A stretch of DNA of 64,000 nucleotides from DATGKG01 sp963851325 (GTDB taxonomy: Bacteria; Desulfobacterota; Binatia; Binatales; Binataceae). This document shows positions 1 to 9,064 of this stretch, in pieces. A program made the translations under genes and the position numbers. The notes beneath the pieces were generated by a model, which saw nothing but the letters and a program-made list of their open reading frames with translations, ran no database searches and was not told where the DNA came from. Each line of letters starts with the position of its first letter. Positions within the stretch are counted from its first letter, which is position 1. Location: positions 3,534,001 to 3,598,000 of the forward strand of contig CAWKOR010000001.1 of the NCBI GenBank assembly GCA_963851325.1. The letters run 5' to 3'.

Positions 1-115
1 TGCTAATGCCTAGGACCATCCGCTAAAAGGAGCGCTCGGCGTGGAGCCAGGAGTTCGTCACGCCGTGAGGTCAAGGAAGCCGATGATATCGAGCCGGGTG
101 AGGGATGAGTCTTAG

Positions 116-862
116 ATGAAAGTTGCGATCATTACCGGTGCTGGAACTGGAATCGGGAAAGCCTCCGCGCTTGAACTGCTCAAGGACGGCTTCGCCGTGG
201 TGCTGGCCGGGCGTCGCGTCGAGCCGCTTGAAGCGACAGCATCCGAAGCTAAGGCCTTGGGCTCGCCGACGCTGGTGGTCCCCACTGATGTGGCCGATCC
301 GGGCGCGGTGAAAAACCTGTTCGCCACGACCAAAGAAAAATTAGGACGGCTCGATGTTCTCTTCAACAACGCGGGATTCGGCGGGCCCCCAGTGCTACTG
401 GAAGACCTTCCCTACGAGAAATGGAAGGCGGTGGTCGATACCAATTTGACTGGCGCGTTCTTGTGCACCCAGGAGGCCTTCAGGCTGATGAAGAGCCAGG
501 ATCCGCGCGGCGGGCGCATCATCAACAATGGATCGATTTCGGCGCATAGCCCGCGCCCAAACTCCGCCGCCTACACCGCCACCAAGCACGCGATGACGGG
601 CCTGACCAAGGTGACCTCGCTCGACGGCCGCAAGTACGATATCGCGTGTAGCCAAATCGATATCGGCAATGCGGCCACCGAAATGACCCGCGGGATGGCG
701 CGTGGCGTCCCGCAAGCCAACGGCACCATGATGCCCGAGCCGACGTTTGACGTGCATCATGTTGCGCGCGCGGTGGCCTATATGGCGACGCTGCCACTGG
801 ATGCCAACGTGCAATTCATGACCATCATGGCAACCAAGATGCCGCTCATCGGAAGAGGCTAG
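116..862 (+). CDS. SDR family NAD(P)-dependent oxidoreductase
   Basis: A classical short-chain dehydrogenase/reductase of 248 aa, the usual length for this family. The N-terminus has the Rossmann cofactor motif TGAGTGIG (residues about 7-14). NNAG (about 88-91) and the catalytic Ser/Tyr/Lys set (NNGSIS, then YTATK) follow in the expected order. The arginines after the second strand (AGRR) suggest NADP rather than NAD, which is inference. The substrate cannot be read from sequence; alcohols, ketones or 3-hydroxyacyl compounds are typical. It stands alone, followed by a 150-bp gap before the permease gene. The 115 bases upstream, from the window edge, hold no gene that I can support. Confidence 0.93.
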   Translation: MKVAIITGAGTGIGKASALELLKDGFAVVLAGRRVEPLEATASEAKALGSPTLVVPTDVADPGAVKNLFATTKEKLGRLDVLFNNAGFGGPPVLLEDLPYEKWKAVVDTNLTGAFLCTQEAFRLMKSQDPRGGRIINNGSISAHSPRPNSAAYTATKHAMTGLTKVTSLDGRKYDIACSQIDIGNAATEMTRGMARGVPQANGTMMPEPTFDVHHVARAVAYMATLPLDANVQFMTIMATKMPLIGRG

Positions 863-1019
863 GGCAGCCGGCTCGGAAATAAATCTTTAGATGTAGACGG
901 ATCTAGTTATTCGATTAATAGACATAGCCGAGTTGGTTCGGGCATAAGCGGTTCACTGCGGACTGACCTCATCGGCCTCCATCAATCATTTGGCGGCCGC
1001 CAGCTTTCCGCGGCGATTG

Positions 1020-3095
1020 ATGCCAGAAGAATTTCAGCCGACCCAGCCCGCGCGCAAAGAACGACGAACGCTGACCAGTCTCTTCATTGGTCCGCGCCGC
1101 AACGTCCGCGACCCGAACCTGTTTCACAACCTGTCGCTGGTGGCTTTTCTGGCTTGGGTCGGCCTTGGATCGGATGGTCTAAGCTCTTCCTGTTACGGGC
1201 CTGAGGAAGCCTTTCTGGCGCTCGGAACTCATCAGTATCTTGCCGTCTTCCTGGCGATGCTGATGGCGCTGACAGTCTTCATCATTTCGGCCTCCTACTC
1301 CCAGACCATCGATCAATTTCCCACCGGTGGCGGTGGATACCTCGTAGCGACAAAGCTGTTGGGCAAGTATCCGGGACTGGTCTCCGGATGCGCGCTGATC
1401 GTCGACTACGTGCTGACCATAGCGATTTCGATTGCCAGCGGCGCCGACGCCATTTTCAGCTTTCTTCCGGTCCAATGGCTGCCTTACAAATTCGCGGTGG
1501 CAATCGCGGTGGTCGTCGTGATGGTCGGGATGAACCTTCGCGGAGTGAAAGAGTCGGTGCTGGCGCTGGTACCGATCTTCCTCTCGTTCGTGGCGCTGCA
1601 TTCCTTCCTCATCATTTATGCCTTCATGAGTCGCGCCGGCGAATTGCCGGTCGTATTCCATGACGCGATGCAGGAAGCGCATCGAGGGATCGACGCGCTC
1701 GGTCTGATCGGTGTCGCGGTCATTTTCTTCCGCGCCTACAGCATGGGCGCCGGCACCTACACCGGCATCGAGGCGGTAAGTAACGGGCTGCCGATTCTGC
1801 GCGAACCGCGCACTGTCACCGGCAAACGGACGATGCTGTATATGGCGCTGTCGCTGGCATTTATCGCAGGCGGGATCCTGATTGCGTATCTGCTGGCCGG
1901 GGTCGAGCCGGTCCAAGGCCGAACCCTCAATGCGGTTCTATTTGACAGACTTACTAACGGCTGGACGATTGGCGGTATTTCGATTGGCCTGCCGATCGTG
2001 ACGTTCACGCTGCTGACCGAGGGCGCTTTGCTGTTTGTCGCGGCGCAGACCGGATTTGTCGGTGGGCCGCAGGTTCTGTCGACGATGGCGCTCAACCGCT
2101 GGGTGCCGCGTCGTTTCTCAAACCTGAGCGAACGCCTGGTGACGCAGGACGGCGTGGTGGCGATGGGAACGGCGGCAATTCTGATCCTCATCGGCACGCA
2201 TGCGAGCGTCGGGGTGCTGGTGATCCTGTACGCCATCAACGTGTTCGTGACCTTCACCCTGTCGCAGCTTGGGATGAGCGTGCTGTGGTGGCGGGAGCGA
2301 AAAACGGAGCCTCAGTGGCGCTACAAGTTGATGGTAAACGGCACCGGATGCATCTTCACCGCGCTCATCCTGTGTCTGACCGTGACGCTCAAGTTCGATG
2401 AGGGTGGATGGATCACAATCGCGATTACCGGCGGTGTCATACTGGCCTGTTACCTGGTTCGGTCGCACTACAATTCGGTCTCTAAAGTGATCCAGCAATT
2501 GGAGGCGGACATCCTTCCGCAGATGTTCGCAGGTGCAACCAAGACCGCGCCCGAGCGCGATCCCGAGGCGCCTACCGCGGTAGTGATGGTGAATGGATTC
2601 AACGGCTTGGGACTCGCCACGCTGATGAAGCTTCCGCGGCTGTTTGGCGGGCAATTCCGCAACGTCGTCTTCGTCAGCGCCGGTGAAGTCGACGCCTCGT
2701 CGCTGAAGGGTCCCGAGGAGCTCGAGCAACTGGAAAAGCAACTCGCCGATGACATGCTGGAGTATTGCCGGCTGGCTTCGGATCTAGGCTTTCATGCGGA
2801 GTTCCGAACCGGCCTCGGCGCGGATGCCGTCGCGGAACTCGACTTGCTCTGTTACGAGGTCTCCAAGGTTTTCACAAACTCGGTGTTCTTCGCCGGCCAA
2901 CTGGTTTTCAATGAAGAGATGGACGGATTTTTCAGCCGCTTCCTCCATAACCACACGGCGCTCGACCTGCTCAAGCGCCTGCAACTGCGTGGACTGAGCC
3001 TGGTGATTCTGCCGGTGCGTGCGTCCCTGCGGGGCCCGGTATCCGGTCCGACTACTCACATGGAAGAGGAACAGGCCACCCAGTACGCAGGCTGA
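1020..3095 (+). CDS. APC superfamily amino acid permease with C-terminal cytosolic domain
   Basis: An integral membrane transporter of the amino acid-polyamine-organocation type. About twelve hydrophobic segments fill residues 40-480, beginning with the glycine-rich first helix (LGSDGLSSSCYGPEEAF). The motif FPTGGGGYLVATKLLG and a helix with TYTGIEAVSNGLP are typical of the family. The last 200 residues are soluble and contain an alpha/beta segment starting AVVMVNGFNGLG, resembling a regulatory domain of the universal-stress type (inference). I chose ATG 1020; an in-frame TTG at 990 would add ten residues, and neither has a clear ribosome-binding site. The substrate is not predictable; potassium/amino-acid type permeases with a similar layout exist. 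Confidence 0.88.
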   Translation: MPEEFQPTQPARKERRTLTSLFIGPRRNVRDPNLFHNLSLVAFLAWVGLGSDGLSSSCYGPEEAFLALGTHQYLAVFLAMLMALTVFIISASYSQTIDQFPTGGGGYLVATKLLGKYPGLVSGCALIVDYVLTIAISIASGADAIFSFLPVQWLPYKFAVAIAVVVVMVGMNLRGVKESVLALVPIFLSFVALHSFLIIYAFMSRAGELPVVFHDAMQEAHRGIDALGLIGVAVIFFRAYSMGAGTYTGIEAVSNGLPILREPRTVTGKRTMLYMALSLAFIAGGILIAYLLAGVEPVQGRTLNAVLFDRLTNGWTIGGISIGLPIVTFTLLTEGALLFVAAQTGFVGGPQVLSTMALNRWVPRRFSNLSERLVTQDGVVAMGTAAILILIGTHASVGVLVILYAINVFVTFTLSQLGMSVLWWRERKTEPQWRYKLMVNGTGCIFTALILCLTVTLKFDEGGWITIAITGGVILACYLVRSHYNSVSKVIQQLEADILPQMFAGATKTAPERDPEAPTAVVMVNGFNGLGLATLMKLPRLFGGQFRNVVFVSAGEVDASSLKGPEELEQLEKQLADDMLEYCRLASDLGFHAEFRTGLGADAVAELDLLCYEVSKVFTNSVFFAGQLVFNEEMDGFFSRFLHNHTALDLLKRLQLRGLSLVILPVRASLRGPVSGPTTHMEEEQATQYAG

Positions 3096-3118
3096 TTGAG
3101 GCCGCGCGCTTCCCAGCC

Positions 3119-3985
3119 CTAACTGATTGCGGGCGGCCCGACGCGCCGGCCATCCTTCAAGATGGGATACTGACGATCGGGGGCGTCGCAGAGCGCGCCC
3201 GGCGTCACGCCGACGGATGCGGGGGTGCCTGGCGCGATTCGCGCACCATCGGGCGCGTACTGAAGGATGTAGGTCTTGCGCACGTGCCTGGTGGTATTCG
3301 GGCCGGTGCGATGCGGCGTCAGCGACGAAAACACCACCATGCTGCCGGCGCGAACCGGAACCGGCGTCGCCTCCGGCCCATCATCCTCTCGGCAGACATA
3401 GCCCGCCTCGCTCCCGCGATGCTGCAGCGTGCCGCGCAGGTGCCCACCAGGAATGATCCATGGACATCCGTTCTCGATGGTCGCATCGCTCAGCGCGATC
3501 CAGCAGGTCAGGTACGCCTGCGGCTCGATGAAGGTGTAGCCGTTGTCTTGATGCCATGGAAAATGCTTGGGGTATTCCGGCTTCTTGTAGACTGCCTGAT
3601 CCCAGTAGAGACGCACGTCGGGGCCGATGAGGTCGTGGCACAAATCCGCAAATACCTGCGACGCCGAAAACTCGCGCAGGAACTGCGAGCGCCGCACCAG
3701 CTGAATGGTGAAGCTGATGCCGTCGGCCTCGGAGATCATCAGACGCTTGCCCGGTTGCGCGCGCACGAAGTCTTCCATTTTCGCTTCGCGCGGATCGATT
3801 TCGGCAATTACTCGCGCGACGGTTTCGCGATCGATCGCATCTTCGAGGGCGAAGAAGCCCTGCTCATTGAAGGATTGCGCCTGTTCCGCTGTGACTCTCC
3901 GAAACGGCCCAACGATCGGCTTCCACTCGAATCCTCGATTTAGCGGATGCAGCGTCGCACCGTTTGATGGTTGAGCACTAGTCAT
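3119..3985 (-). CDS. phytanoyl-CoA dioxygenase (PhyH) family Fe(II)/2-oxoglutarate oxygenase
   Basis: A 288-aa non-heme iron oxygenase. The facial triad is visible: WHQDNGYTF supplies the HxD pair near residue 150, and the distal His lies in SLTPHRTGPN, followed by an Arg-rich stretch (HVRKTYILQY) that would hold 2-oxoglutarate. ALSDATIENGCPWIIPGGH is the signature of the central jelly roll. Members hydroxylate fatty acyl-CoAs or small metabolites; the substrate here is unknown. The gene lies just upstream of the HicB-HicA pair's 3' end in the same direction, with only a 3-bp gap to hicA. A second family member is at 52.1 kb. Confidence 0.9.
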   Translation of the reverse strand: MTSAQPSNGATLHPLNRGFEWKPIVGPFRRVTAEQAQSFNEQGFFALEDAIDRETVARVIAEIDPREAKMEDFVRAQPGKRLMISEADGISFTIQLVRRSQFLREFSASQVFADLCHDLIGPDVRLYWDQAVYKKPEYPKHFPWHQDNGYTFIEPQAYLTCWIALSDATIENGCPWIIPGGHLRGTLQHRGSEAGYVCREDDGPEATPVPVRAGSMVVFSSLTPHRTGPNTTRHVRKTYILQYAPDGARIAPGTPASVGVTPGALCDAPDRQYPILKDGRRVGPPAIS

Positions 3986-3988
3986 GGG

Positions 3989-4174
3989 TTAAGGTTCTGG
4001 AATTTCGAGGTCGCGGCAAATTTTGCGAGCGAGAAATTCGTTGATCTCTGAGTGCCTCGGAACCGACGATGTGTTTTTCCTATCTCGACGACCTACGATG
4101 ATGTGGGCGCTCCCTTCTCCAAGCACTAAGCAATCGTGCCTGTCCAAATGCCGCAGCAGATCACGTCGCTTCAT
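3989..4174 (-). CDS. hicA: HicA-type toxin (mRNA interferase)
   Basis: A 61-aa double-stranded-RNA-binding-fold protein matching HicA in length and pattern. It has an N-terminal MKRRDLLRHLDRH helix, then GSAHIIVGRRDR and the conserved VPRHSEI segment. HicA cleaves mRNA when not bound by HicB. The usual GSHH motif reads GSAH here, so one histidine remains; activity is therefore not guaranteed. Its ATG overlaps the stop of the upstream antitoxin gene by 4 bp (4171-4174), indicating translational coupling with antitoxin first. Confidence 0.8.
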   Translation of the reverse strand: MKRRDLLRHLDRHDCLVLGEGSAHIIVGRRDRKNTSSVPRHSEINEFLARKICRDLEIPEP

Positions 4175-4389
4175 CTCGTATTGACTTCAATTGGTTCCCT
4201 GATTACCTCCTCGTCGTTCGAAAGTTCACTGGCTCTGGACCGGTTCACTTCGAGAATGAGCCTGATTGCTTCTTTGAGATTGGAGCGCGCTTCACGCAAG
4301 GTCTTGCCTTGGGTGTTGGCTCCCGGAAGCTCCTCGACAAAGCCGATGTATCCTTCCGGAACTTTTTTGAAAACCGCCGTAAATCGCAT
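4171..4389 (-). CDS. hicB: HicB-like antitoxin
   Basis: A 72-aa protein with the partial RNase-H-fold core of HicB: a strand MRFTAVFKKVPEGYIGFVEE, the motif LPGANTQGKTLREARSNLKEA, then a helix. It should bind and neutralise the HicA encoded directly downstream. It has no C-terminal DNA-binding domain (HTH or ribbon-helix-helix), so direct autoregulation by this short form is doubtful. A good ribosome-binding site (GGAGG) stands about 9 bases before the ATG. Confidence 0.8.
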   Translation of the reverse strand: MRFTAVFKKVPEGYIGFVEELPGANTQGKTLREARSNLKEAIRLILEVNRSRASELSNDEEVIREPIEVNTR

Positions 4390-4407
4390 TGCGGATATCC
4401 TCCGCCC

Positions 4408-6534
4408 TCATTTGCCGGGAGGCTCGGTCGATTCGGCGACGATCTCGATGAGGTCGCGCACTCGCATCGAGTCCTCGAGCGAGCGCGACTTCAGCGCGTC
4501 TTCCATCATGGTCATGCAGAACGGGCATCCGACCGCCAGCGTCTTCGGATTCGCGACGCTTATCTGGTCGAAGCGCTTCTGGTTGATGCGGGTGCCTTCG
4601 TGCTCCTCTTTCCACATGCATCCGCCGCCCGCGCCGCAACAGAATGTACGATTCTTCGACTGATCGACATCCTCAACTTCGGTGCCCGGGATGGCGCGCA
4701 GAGTGTTGCGAGCACCGTCCCATTGCCGGTTGTGGCGCGCCATGTAACACGGATCGTGATAGGTGATGCGTTCATTGACCGGGGTGCGCGGCTTGAGGCG
4801 TCCGGCCTGAATCAGTTCATCGAGGAATTCGGCCTCGTGCATCACCTGGTAGTTGCCGCCGAAGTCCGGGTACTCGTTTTTCAGGTTGTGGAAGCAATGC
4901 GGGCACTGGGTGATGATGCGCCGCGGCTTGTAGCGATTGAGCGTCTCAACGTTCTGCCCCGCGACCGTGGCGTACAGGTATTCGTTGCCGAGTCGGCGCG
5001 CCGGATCGCCGGTACACATTTCTTCCTTGCCCAAAATGGCGAATTTAACGCCTGCCTGTTTCATCAGACCGGCGAACGAGCGGCTGACCTTCTGATTGCG
5101 CTCGTCATACGAGCCCGCGCATCCGACCCAGTACAGCACATCGATGTCACTGGGGTCCTCGAGCTCGGCCATCTCCGGAATTTCCAGTCCGCCGGCCCAA
5201 TCGGCGCGCTTTTCCTGCGCGAGGCCCCACGGATTGCCCTGGTTCTCGATGCCCTTGAAAGCGCTGGTCGCCTCCTGCGGAAAGCGGGACTCCATCAACA
5301 CATCGTAGCGGCGCATGTCTACGATGCGCTGGATGTGCTCGATGCCCACCGGGCATCCTTCCTCACACCAGCCGCAGGTCGTACATCCCCACACTGCTTC
5401 TTCGGTCGCGACCTCGGTGATCATGTCGCGGCCGGTGTATTGCGGCAGTTCAGTTGCGCCGCTGGTGGTCGCCGCCTTGAGCGCGAGCAGGAACGGCGCC
5501 TTTTCGAGCAGATGCTCGCGCTGCTCGACAACCAGATACTTTGGATTGAGGGTCTTGCCGGTGTTGACGGTCGGGCAGTTGATGGTGCATCGCCCGCATT
5601 CGAGACACGACGCCATGTCGAGCAGCGTCTTCCACCCATACTGCTCAACTTGCGAGACGCCAAAGGTCTCGGCGTTTTCGAAATCCTTGATCGGAGCGAG
5701 CCGTCCACGCGGATGCAGGTTGCGAAAAAATAGATTCAACGGCGCAAAAAACAGGTGACGCAGCTTCGAGAACGGAAAACAGAACAGCAACCCGAACACC
5801 AGGATGACGTGGACGATCCACAGCGTACGATGGTACATGGCGCCCGCGCCGATGCCGCCCTCGATTCTCGCAAGCATGCGCCCGAGGTACGCCCATTCGG
5901 TGAAGTCAGGATGCTGCGCGTTGATGCGCGCACCTTCGAGCATCAAGCCGGTGATGGCGACCAGCACCATCATCAGCATCGGAATTTCGTAGCCGAGGCG
6001 GTTCTCGAGGTTGTCGATCACCTTTTCCTGCGGCGGCGGACTTAGCAGGGTCGGACGCCGAAACGCGCGGCGCGCGCCTTCCGCGAGGACTCCGAGAATC
6101 AGCAGCAGGAAGAAGGTGTCCATTGCGGCTTTGTAAAGCAGGTAGAAATCGCCGTAGTAGAAAAACGTCGGAATGCCGACGCTCTTGAGCGCGAGTTGAA
6201 TCGGCGTGATCGGTCCGAGGCTCGGATCATTGATGAGAACGATCACGGTACCGATGAAGAGTCCGACGAATGCGACGTAGAACGAATAGTGCATCCAGCC
6301 CCAGGTCTCGCGGATGACGACGCCCTGCCCGAACGAATCGCGCAACGCGAGAATCAGCCGGCGCGGAAGCTGTGCGAAGCGGCCCTCCTCGGCTTGCCCC
6401 AGCGTCACCACGCGGAACCATCGCCATGCCGCGTAGATGATTGCTGCGGTCCACAACGCCGTGAGGGCATACATGATCACGACGAATGCGTCCGGCACAT
6501 TCCATAGGATGGGGCGGGTTATGTTTTGGTCCAT
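4408..6534 (-). CDS. EMO/EtfD-like membrane Fe-S oxidoreductase (ETF:quinone oxidoreductase type)
   Basis: A 708-aa fusion of a b-type cytochrome membrane domain (helices in residues 15-260, with histidines such as GWMHYSFYVAF and YHRTLWIVHV) to a heterodisulfide-reductase-like part. Two 4Fe-4S motifs are visible: CLECGRCTINC (Cys310-320) and CTTCGWCEEGC (Cys384-394). Two cysteine-rich CCG-type domains follow (TQCPHCFHN and FCCGAGGGCMW). This order matches the membrane ETF:menaquinone oxidoreductases known as EMO or EtfD, which pass electrons from acyl-CoA dehydrogenases via ETF to the quinone pool. DsrMK/HdrDE-like enzymes are the alternative. The fatty-acid enzymes elsewhere in the window fit the ETF role, but no etfAB is present here. 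Confidence 0.85.
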   Translation of the reverse strand: MDQNITRPILWNVPDAFVVIMYALTALWTAAIIYAAWRWFRVVTLGQAEEGRFAQLPRRLILALRDSFGQGVVIRETWGWMHYSFYVAFVGLFIGTVIVLINDPSLGPITPIQLALKSVGIPTFFYYGDFYLLYKAAMDTFFLLLILGVLAEGARRAFRRPTLLSPPPQEKVIDNLENRLGYEIPMLMMVLVAITGLMLEGARINAQHPDFTEWAYLGRMLARIEGGIGAGAMYHRTLWIVHVILVFGLLFCFPFSKLRHLFFAPLNLFFRNLHPRGRLAPIKDFENAETFGVSQVEQYGWKTLLDMASCLECGRCTINCPTVNTGKTLNPKYLVVEQREHLLEKAPFLLALKAATTSGATELPQYTGRDMITEVATEEAVWGCTTCGWCEEGCPVGIEHIQRIVDMRRYDVLMESRFPQEATSAFKGIENQGNPWGLAQEKRADWAGGLEIPEMAELEDPSDIDVLYWVGCAGSYDERNQKVSRSFAGLMKQAGVKFAILGKEEMCTGDPARRLGNEYLYATVAGQNVETLNRYKPRRIITQCPHCFHNLKNEYPDFGGNYQVMHEAEFLDELIQAGRLKPRTPVNERITYHDPCYMARHNRQWDGARNTLRAIPGTEVEDVDQSKNRTFCCGAGGGCMWKEEHEGTRINQKRFDQISVANPKTLAVGCPFCMTMMEDALKSRSLEDSMRVRDLIEIVAESTEPPGK

Positions 6535-6641
6535 CGCAGCTCCGGTTGTCGCCGCGCTCGATGCGCGGCTATAGGTTCATCAGACCTTTAACCAGACCGA
6601 GGGTAGGGTTTTCAACGCCCGTGCAATGTCTAGGATCGATG

Positions 6642-7070
6642 TCAGGGAGCACTCGTAACGAGGAAGGTCTGATGGAATTCGCGAAATCCGAGCTGGATGT
6701 GTTGAAAGAAATCGCGCCCGAGCAGGTTGCGATGTATCGGCACGGTGCTGATCGCAGCATCGAGGGTGAAGGATCCGAGTTGCGGATGCGAGAGTTTGAG
6801 GCGGTGAATTCGCGCGCTGATGGCGAAGCCCGCTGCGGGGTTCAATCTCACCTCTCGTCCAGCCATTAGCTCAATACTCAATCGAGGCACTAGGAGGGCG
6901 CCATCGAAGATCGAGAGCTCTGCCCCTGAATCGAGATAAGCATTGATGTCGATAGTTCGGCCGATGATCTCAGGGCGAGCAACGCGAAGTTCCAATCCTG
7001 GAAAAGAGTGTCCCGAAACTTCATCGATCGAATAGACGAAGGAATGACTATAGGTGACTGCAGTCGCCAC
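6642..7070 (-). CDS. retropepsin-like aspartyl protease domain protein
   Basis: A 142-aa protein with a single retropepsin-type aspartic protease domain. The strand INAYLDSGAELSIFDG carries the active-site D-S-G (usually DTG/DSG). A second hydrophobic half ends with RNLLGRDFFQHI, the family's conserved G-R-D/N-F segment. Such small proteins act as homodimers, each chain supplying one Asp. The start is GTG at 7070, which overlaps the TAG stop of the upstream DUF5678 gene (TAGTG); the frame is open further upstream but that part has no conserved sequence. Function is unknown beyond the fold. Confidence 0.75.
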   Translation of the reverse strand: MATAVTYSHSFVYSIDEVSGHSFPGLELRVARPEIIGRTIDINAYLDSGAELSIFDGALLVPRLSIELMAGREVRLNPAAGFAISARIHRLKLSHPQLGSFTLDAAISTVPIHRNLLGRDFFQHIQLGFREFHQTFLVTSAP

Positions 7071-7390
7071 TATAACCAACCTGTTCGATACGTATTCGGT
7101 GGCAACGGCGGCTCGACAAAGAAAATATAAGGGGTCTTGACTCCGCGCCGCTTGGCAACTTCGAACAGCTTCGCAGGCTCTTTTCCATGTGCAATGATTT
7201 CGGTGCCTTCCACAATAACGTACTCGCCCGCGCATTTGCGCAACTCTTCGGGATGGGCCTTGAGCCATTCGTTTTCCACCACCCGATAGCCATAAGGGGA
7301 AGACGGTTTATCTTGAACGGCTTTGCTTGACCTGCCGACGCGCGGCTGCTTGCGCACAGGATGCGTCGGATTTTTCGCTTTTGCTTTCAT
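7070..7390 (-). CDS. DUF5678 domain-containing protein
   Basis: A 106-aa soluble protein. The N-terminal 30 residues are basic and probably disordered (KAKAKNPTHPVRKQPR). The core ENEWLKAHPEELRKCAGEYV, followed by IVEGTEIIAHGKEPAKLFEVAKRRG, is the DUF5678 pattern, a small domain of unknown role. Its stop codon overlaps the GTG start of the aspartyl-protease gene, so the two are made together, an arrangement I recall from other genomes. A 60-bp gap separates it from the ABC-F gene upstream. Confidence 0.8.
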   Translation of the reverse strand: MKAKAKNPTHPVRKQPRVGRSSKAVQDKPSSPYGYRVVENEWLKAHPEELRKCAGEYVIVEGTEIIAHGKEPAKLFEVAKRRGVKTPYIFFVEPPLPPNTYRTGWL

Positions 7391-7450
7391 CTTTTCGCCT
7401 GCACCTGAAGTTATCGCTTCTCAACAGCACGATCTAGCGAGACTTCGCGC

Positions 7451-8953
7451 TCACATCGAAGTTGCGCTGACGCTGCCGTTCTCGAGGCGCCATTGGATCG
7501 CCGTGCATCGATGCGCGAGCGCGTCGTCGTGCGTCACCATCACCAGTGCCCCGGGATATTCGGCCAGCGCATCCTCGAGGCGTTCGATCGCGGGAATATC
7601 GAGGTGGTTGGTCGGCTCATCCAGCACCATTGCCCACACCTGGGTGCCGAGGCCGAATGCCAGCTTCAGCTTGCGCGCCTCGCCCGGCGAGGGCGATTGC
7701 GACGCGAGGATGCGCTCCGGATCGATACCCAGCGCTGCGACCAGGGTCAGCACTCGCGCGCGATCGTCCGCGTTGAGCGCGCGAATTTCGCTCGCGAGCG
7801 CGGCGCTATCGGCGGCGCTTAGCTCTTGCGGAAGGTACATGAGTCGCGACGATGCGATGCGGGCGCGGCCTACCATCGCCTTGAGCAGTGTAGTCTTGCC
7901 GACGCCATTGGGACCCGCGACGCGAATCTTGTCGCCGCGATGCACCGACAGATGCACCTCGCGCAGGATCGGTTTCTCGCCCGCGCAGACTACTTCCTCA
8001 TCGAGGCCGAGGACGCGGCTTTGAGGGGCCGGAACGTAGTCGACGAACAGCGCGCGCCCTTTGTCTTTACGGAAGACGAATTGTTCGAGGCTCTGCGCGA
8101 GGCGTTCGGTCCGTGCCCGCACCACTGCGACGTCTCGCGACAGCCGCTCCGACCCCATCTGCGCTTTGCCTTTGGCCATCATGCTGCTGGCGTCGTGATC
8201 GCGTGGACCTTTCATTCGCAAGCGCGCGCCCGAATTGGACTGATGCTCCGCTGACTGCGAAAGTCGGCGCTTGTCCGCCAGCGTGCGCCGCAGTTTCTGA
8301 TGCTCACGCTTGAGGCGATCGTGCTCGGTCTGGTACTCGCGCTCTTCCGCCTCCCAATTTCGCTTCGCCGCCGAGTACGCCCCGCGCCACATGCGCGCCG
8401 TGCCGCGATCGACGCGCACCGTGTATGCGCAGAGCTCATCCAGCATCGCGCGATCATGCGACACCACGATGCCGAGGCCGCGAAACCTGAGCAGCCCCGC
8501 GATCAGAAAATCGCGCGCCTCACTGTCGAGATGATCGGTCGGCTCATCCAGCATCAGGACCGCGGGATCGTTCCACAGCGCGGCGCCGACCTGCCATCGC
8601 TTGCGCTCGCCTGGCGACAGCGTCGGCCAGCGCGAGATCTCCGCGGACCGCAATGCGAGTTCGCCGAACAATCGGCATGCCTCGCCATCGAGCGCCGAGC
8701 CAAAGCGCGCGATTTCAGGCGTGAGGTCCTCGACGGTCTGGCGCAGAAGAATTGGCGGTGCGCCACCATCGCAGTGGATGCTGCCTGACGACGGCTCCAA
8801 CTCCCCGGCGATCAGGCGCATGAGGGTAGTCTTGCCTGCGCCGTTGGGACCGACGATGCCGGTCCATCCGTTGCTGATTTGGAGATTTGCGTCGCGGATG
8901 ATTGCGACGGAATCGGAATAGGAAAAAGAGAGACTCGAAACGCGAACGAACAT
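7451..8953 (-). CDS. ABC-F family ATPase (ribosome-protection type candidate)
   Basis: A 500-aa soluble protein with two ABC ATPase domains and no membrane segments, the ABC-F layout. The first domain has GPNGAGKTT (about residue 37), signature LSPGERKRWQ and LDEPTDHLD. The second has GPNGVGKTT, signature PSPGEARKLK and LDEPTNHLD. The charged linker between them (about residues 190-290, rich in KRE) is the region that reaches the ribosomal peptidyl-transferase centre in this family. Members either tune translation or protect the ribosome from antibiotics. The length, the linker and the attenuator-like leader at 8953-9032 favour an antibiotic-responsive role, which is inference. The start has GAGGAG 6 bases upstream. 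Confidence 0.9.
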   Translation of the reverse strand: MFVRVSSLSFSYSDSVAIIRDANLQISNGWTGIVGPNGAGKTTLMRLIAGELEPSSGSIHCDGGAPPILLRQTVEDLTPEIARFGSALDGEACRLFGELALRSAEISRWPTLSPGERKRWQVGAALWNDPAVLMLDEPTDHLDSEARDFLIAGLLRFRGLGIVVSHDRAMLDELCAYTVRVDRGTARMWRGAYSAAKRNWEAEEREYQTEHDRLKREHQKLRRTLADKRRLSQSAEHQSNSGARLRMKGPRDHDASSMMAKGKAQMGSERLSRDVAVVRARTERLAQSLEQFVFRKDKGRALFVDYVPAPQSRVLGLDEEVVCAGEKPILREVHLSVHRGDKIRVAGPNGVGKTTLLKAMVGRARIASSRLMYLPQELSAADSAALASEIRALNADDRARVLTLVAALGIDPERILASQSPSPGEARKLKLAFGLGTQVWAMVLDEPTNHLDIPAIERLEDALAEYPGALVMVTHDDALAHRCTAIQWRLENGSVSATSM

Positions 8954-9032
8954 AACTGCTCCTCAAGTCGCGGGCGCATTTGCGCGCGCGATCGGTTTTC
9001 GGTCGAACCGGGATGAGCAGTTACTTCCTCAC
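8953..9032 (-). promoter_or_regulatory. putative translational attenuator leader with 3-codon uORF upstream of ABC-F
   Basis: On the minus strand, a minimal ORF GTG-AGG-AAG-TAA (Met-Arg-Lys, 9032 to 9021) is preceded by GAGG at 9-base spacing. Its stop codon starts the arm TAACTGCTC (9023 to 9015), which is perfectly complementary to GAGCAGTTA (8961 to 8953). The second arm covers half of the ABC-F Shine-Dalgarno (GAGGAG) and the first base of its ATG. A ribosome paused on the short ORF would open the helix and free the ABC-F start. This is the design of drug-induced attenuators of resistance genes; here it is inferred from complementarity only. The loop also contains small GC-rich hairpins. 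Confidence 0.5.
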
Positions 9033-9064
9033 GCGTTGATACCTCTCTTCGCTGGAATAATTAC

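Noticed and set aside
1..115. Gene end at the left edge
   Set aside because: A TAA occurs at 4-6 but too little sequence precedes it to support a coding region.
4309..5733. 474-aa plus-strand reading frame
   Set aside because: Antisense to the EMO/EtfD-like gene, which has clear cysteine motifs.
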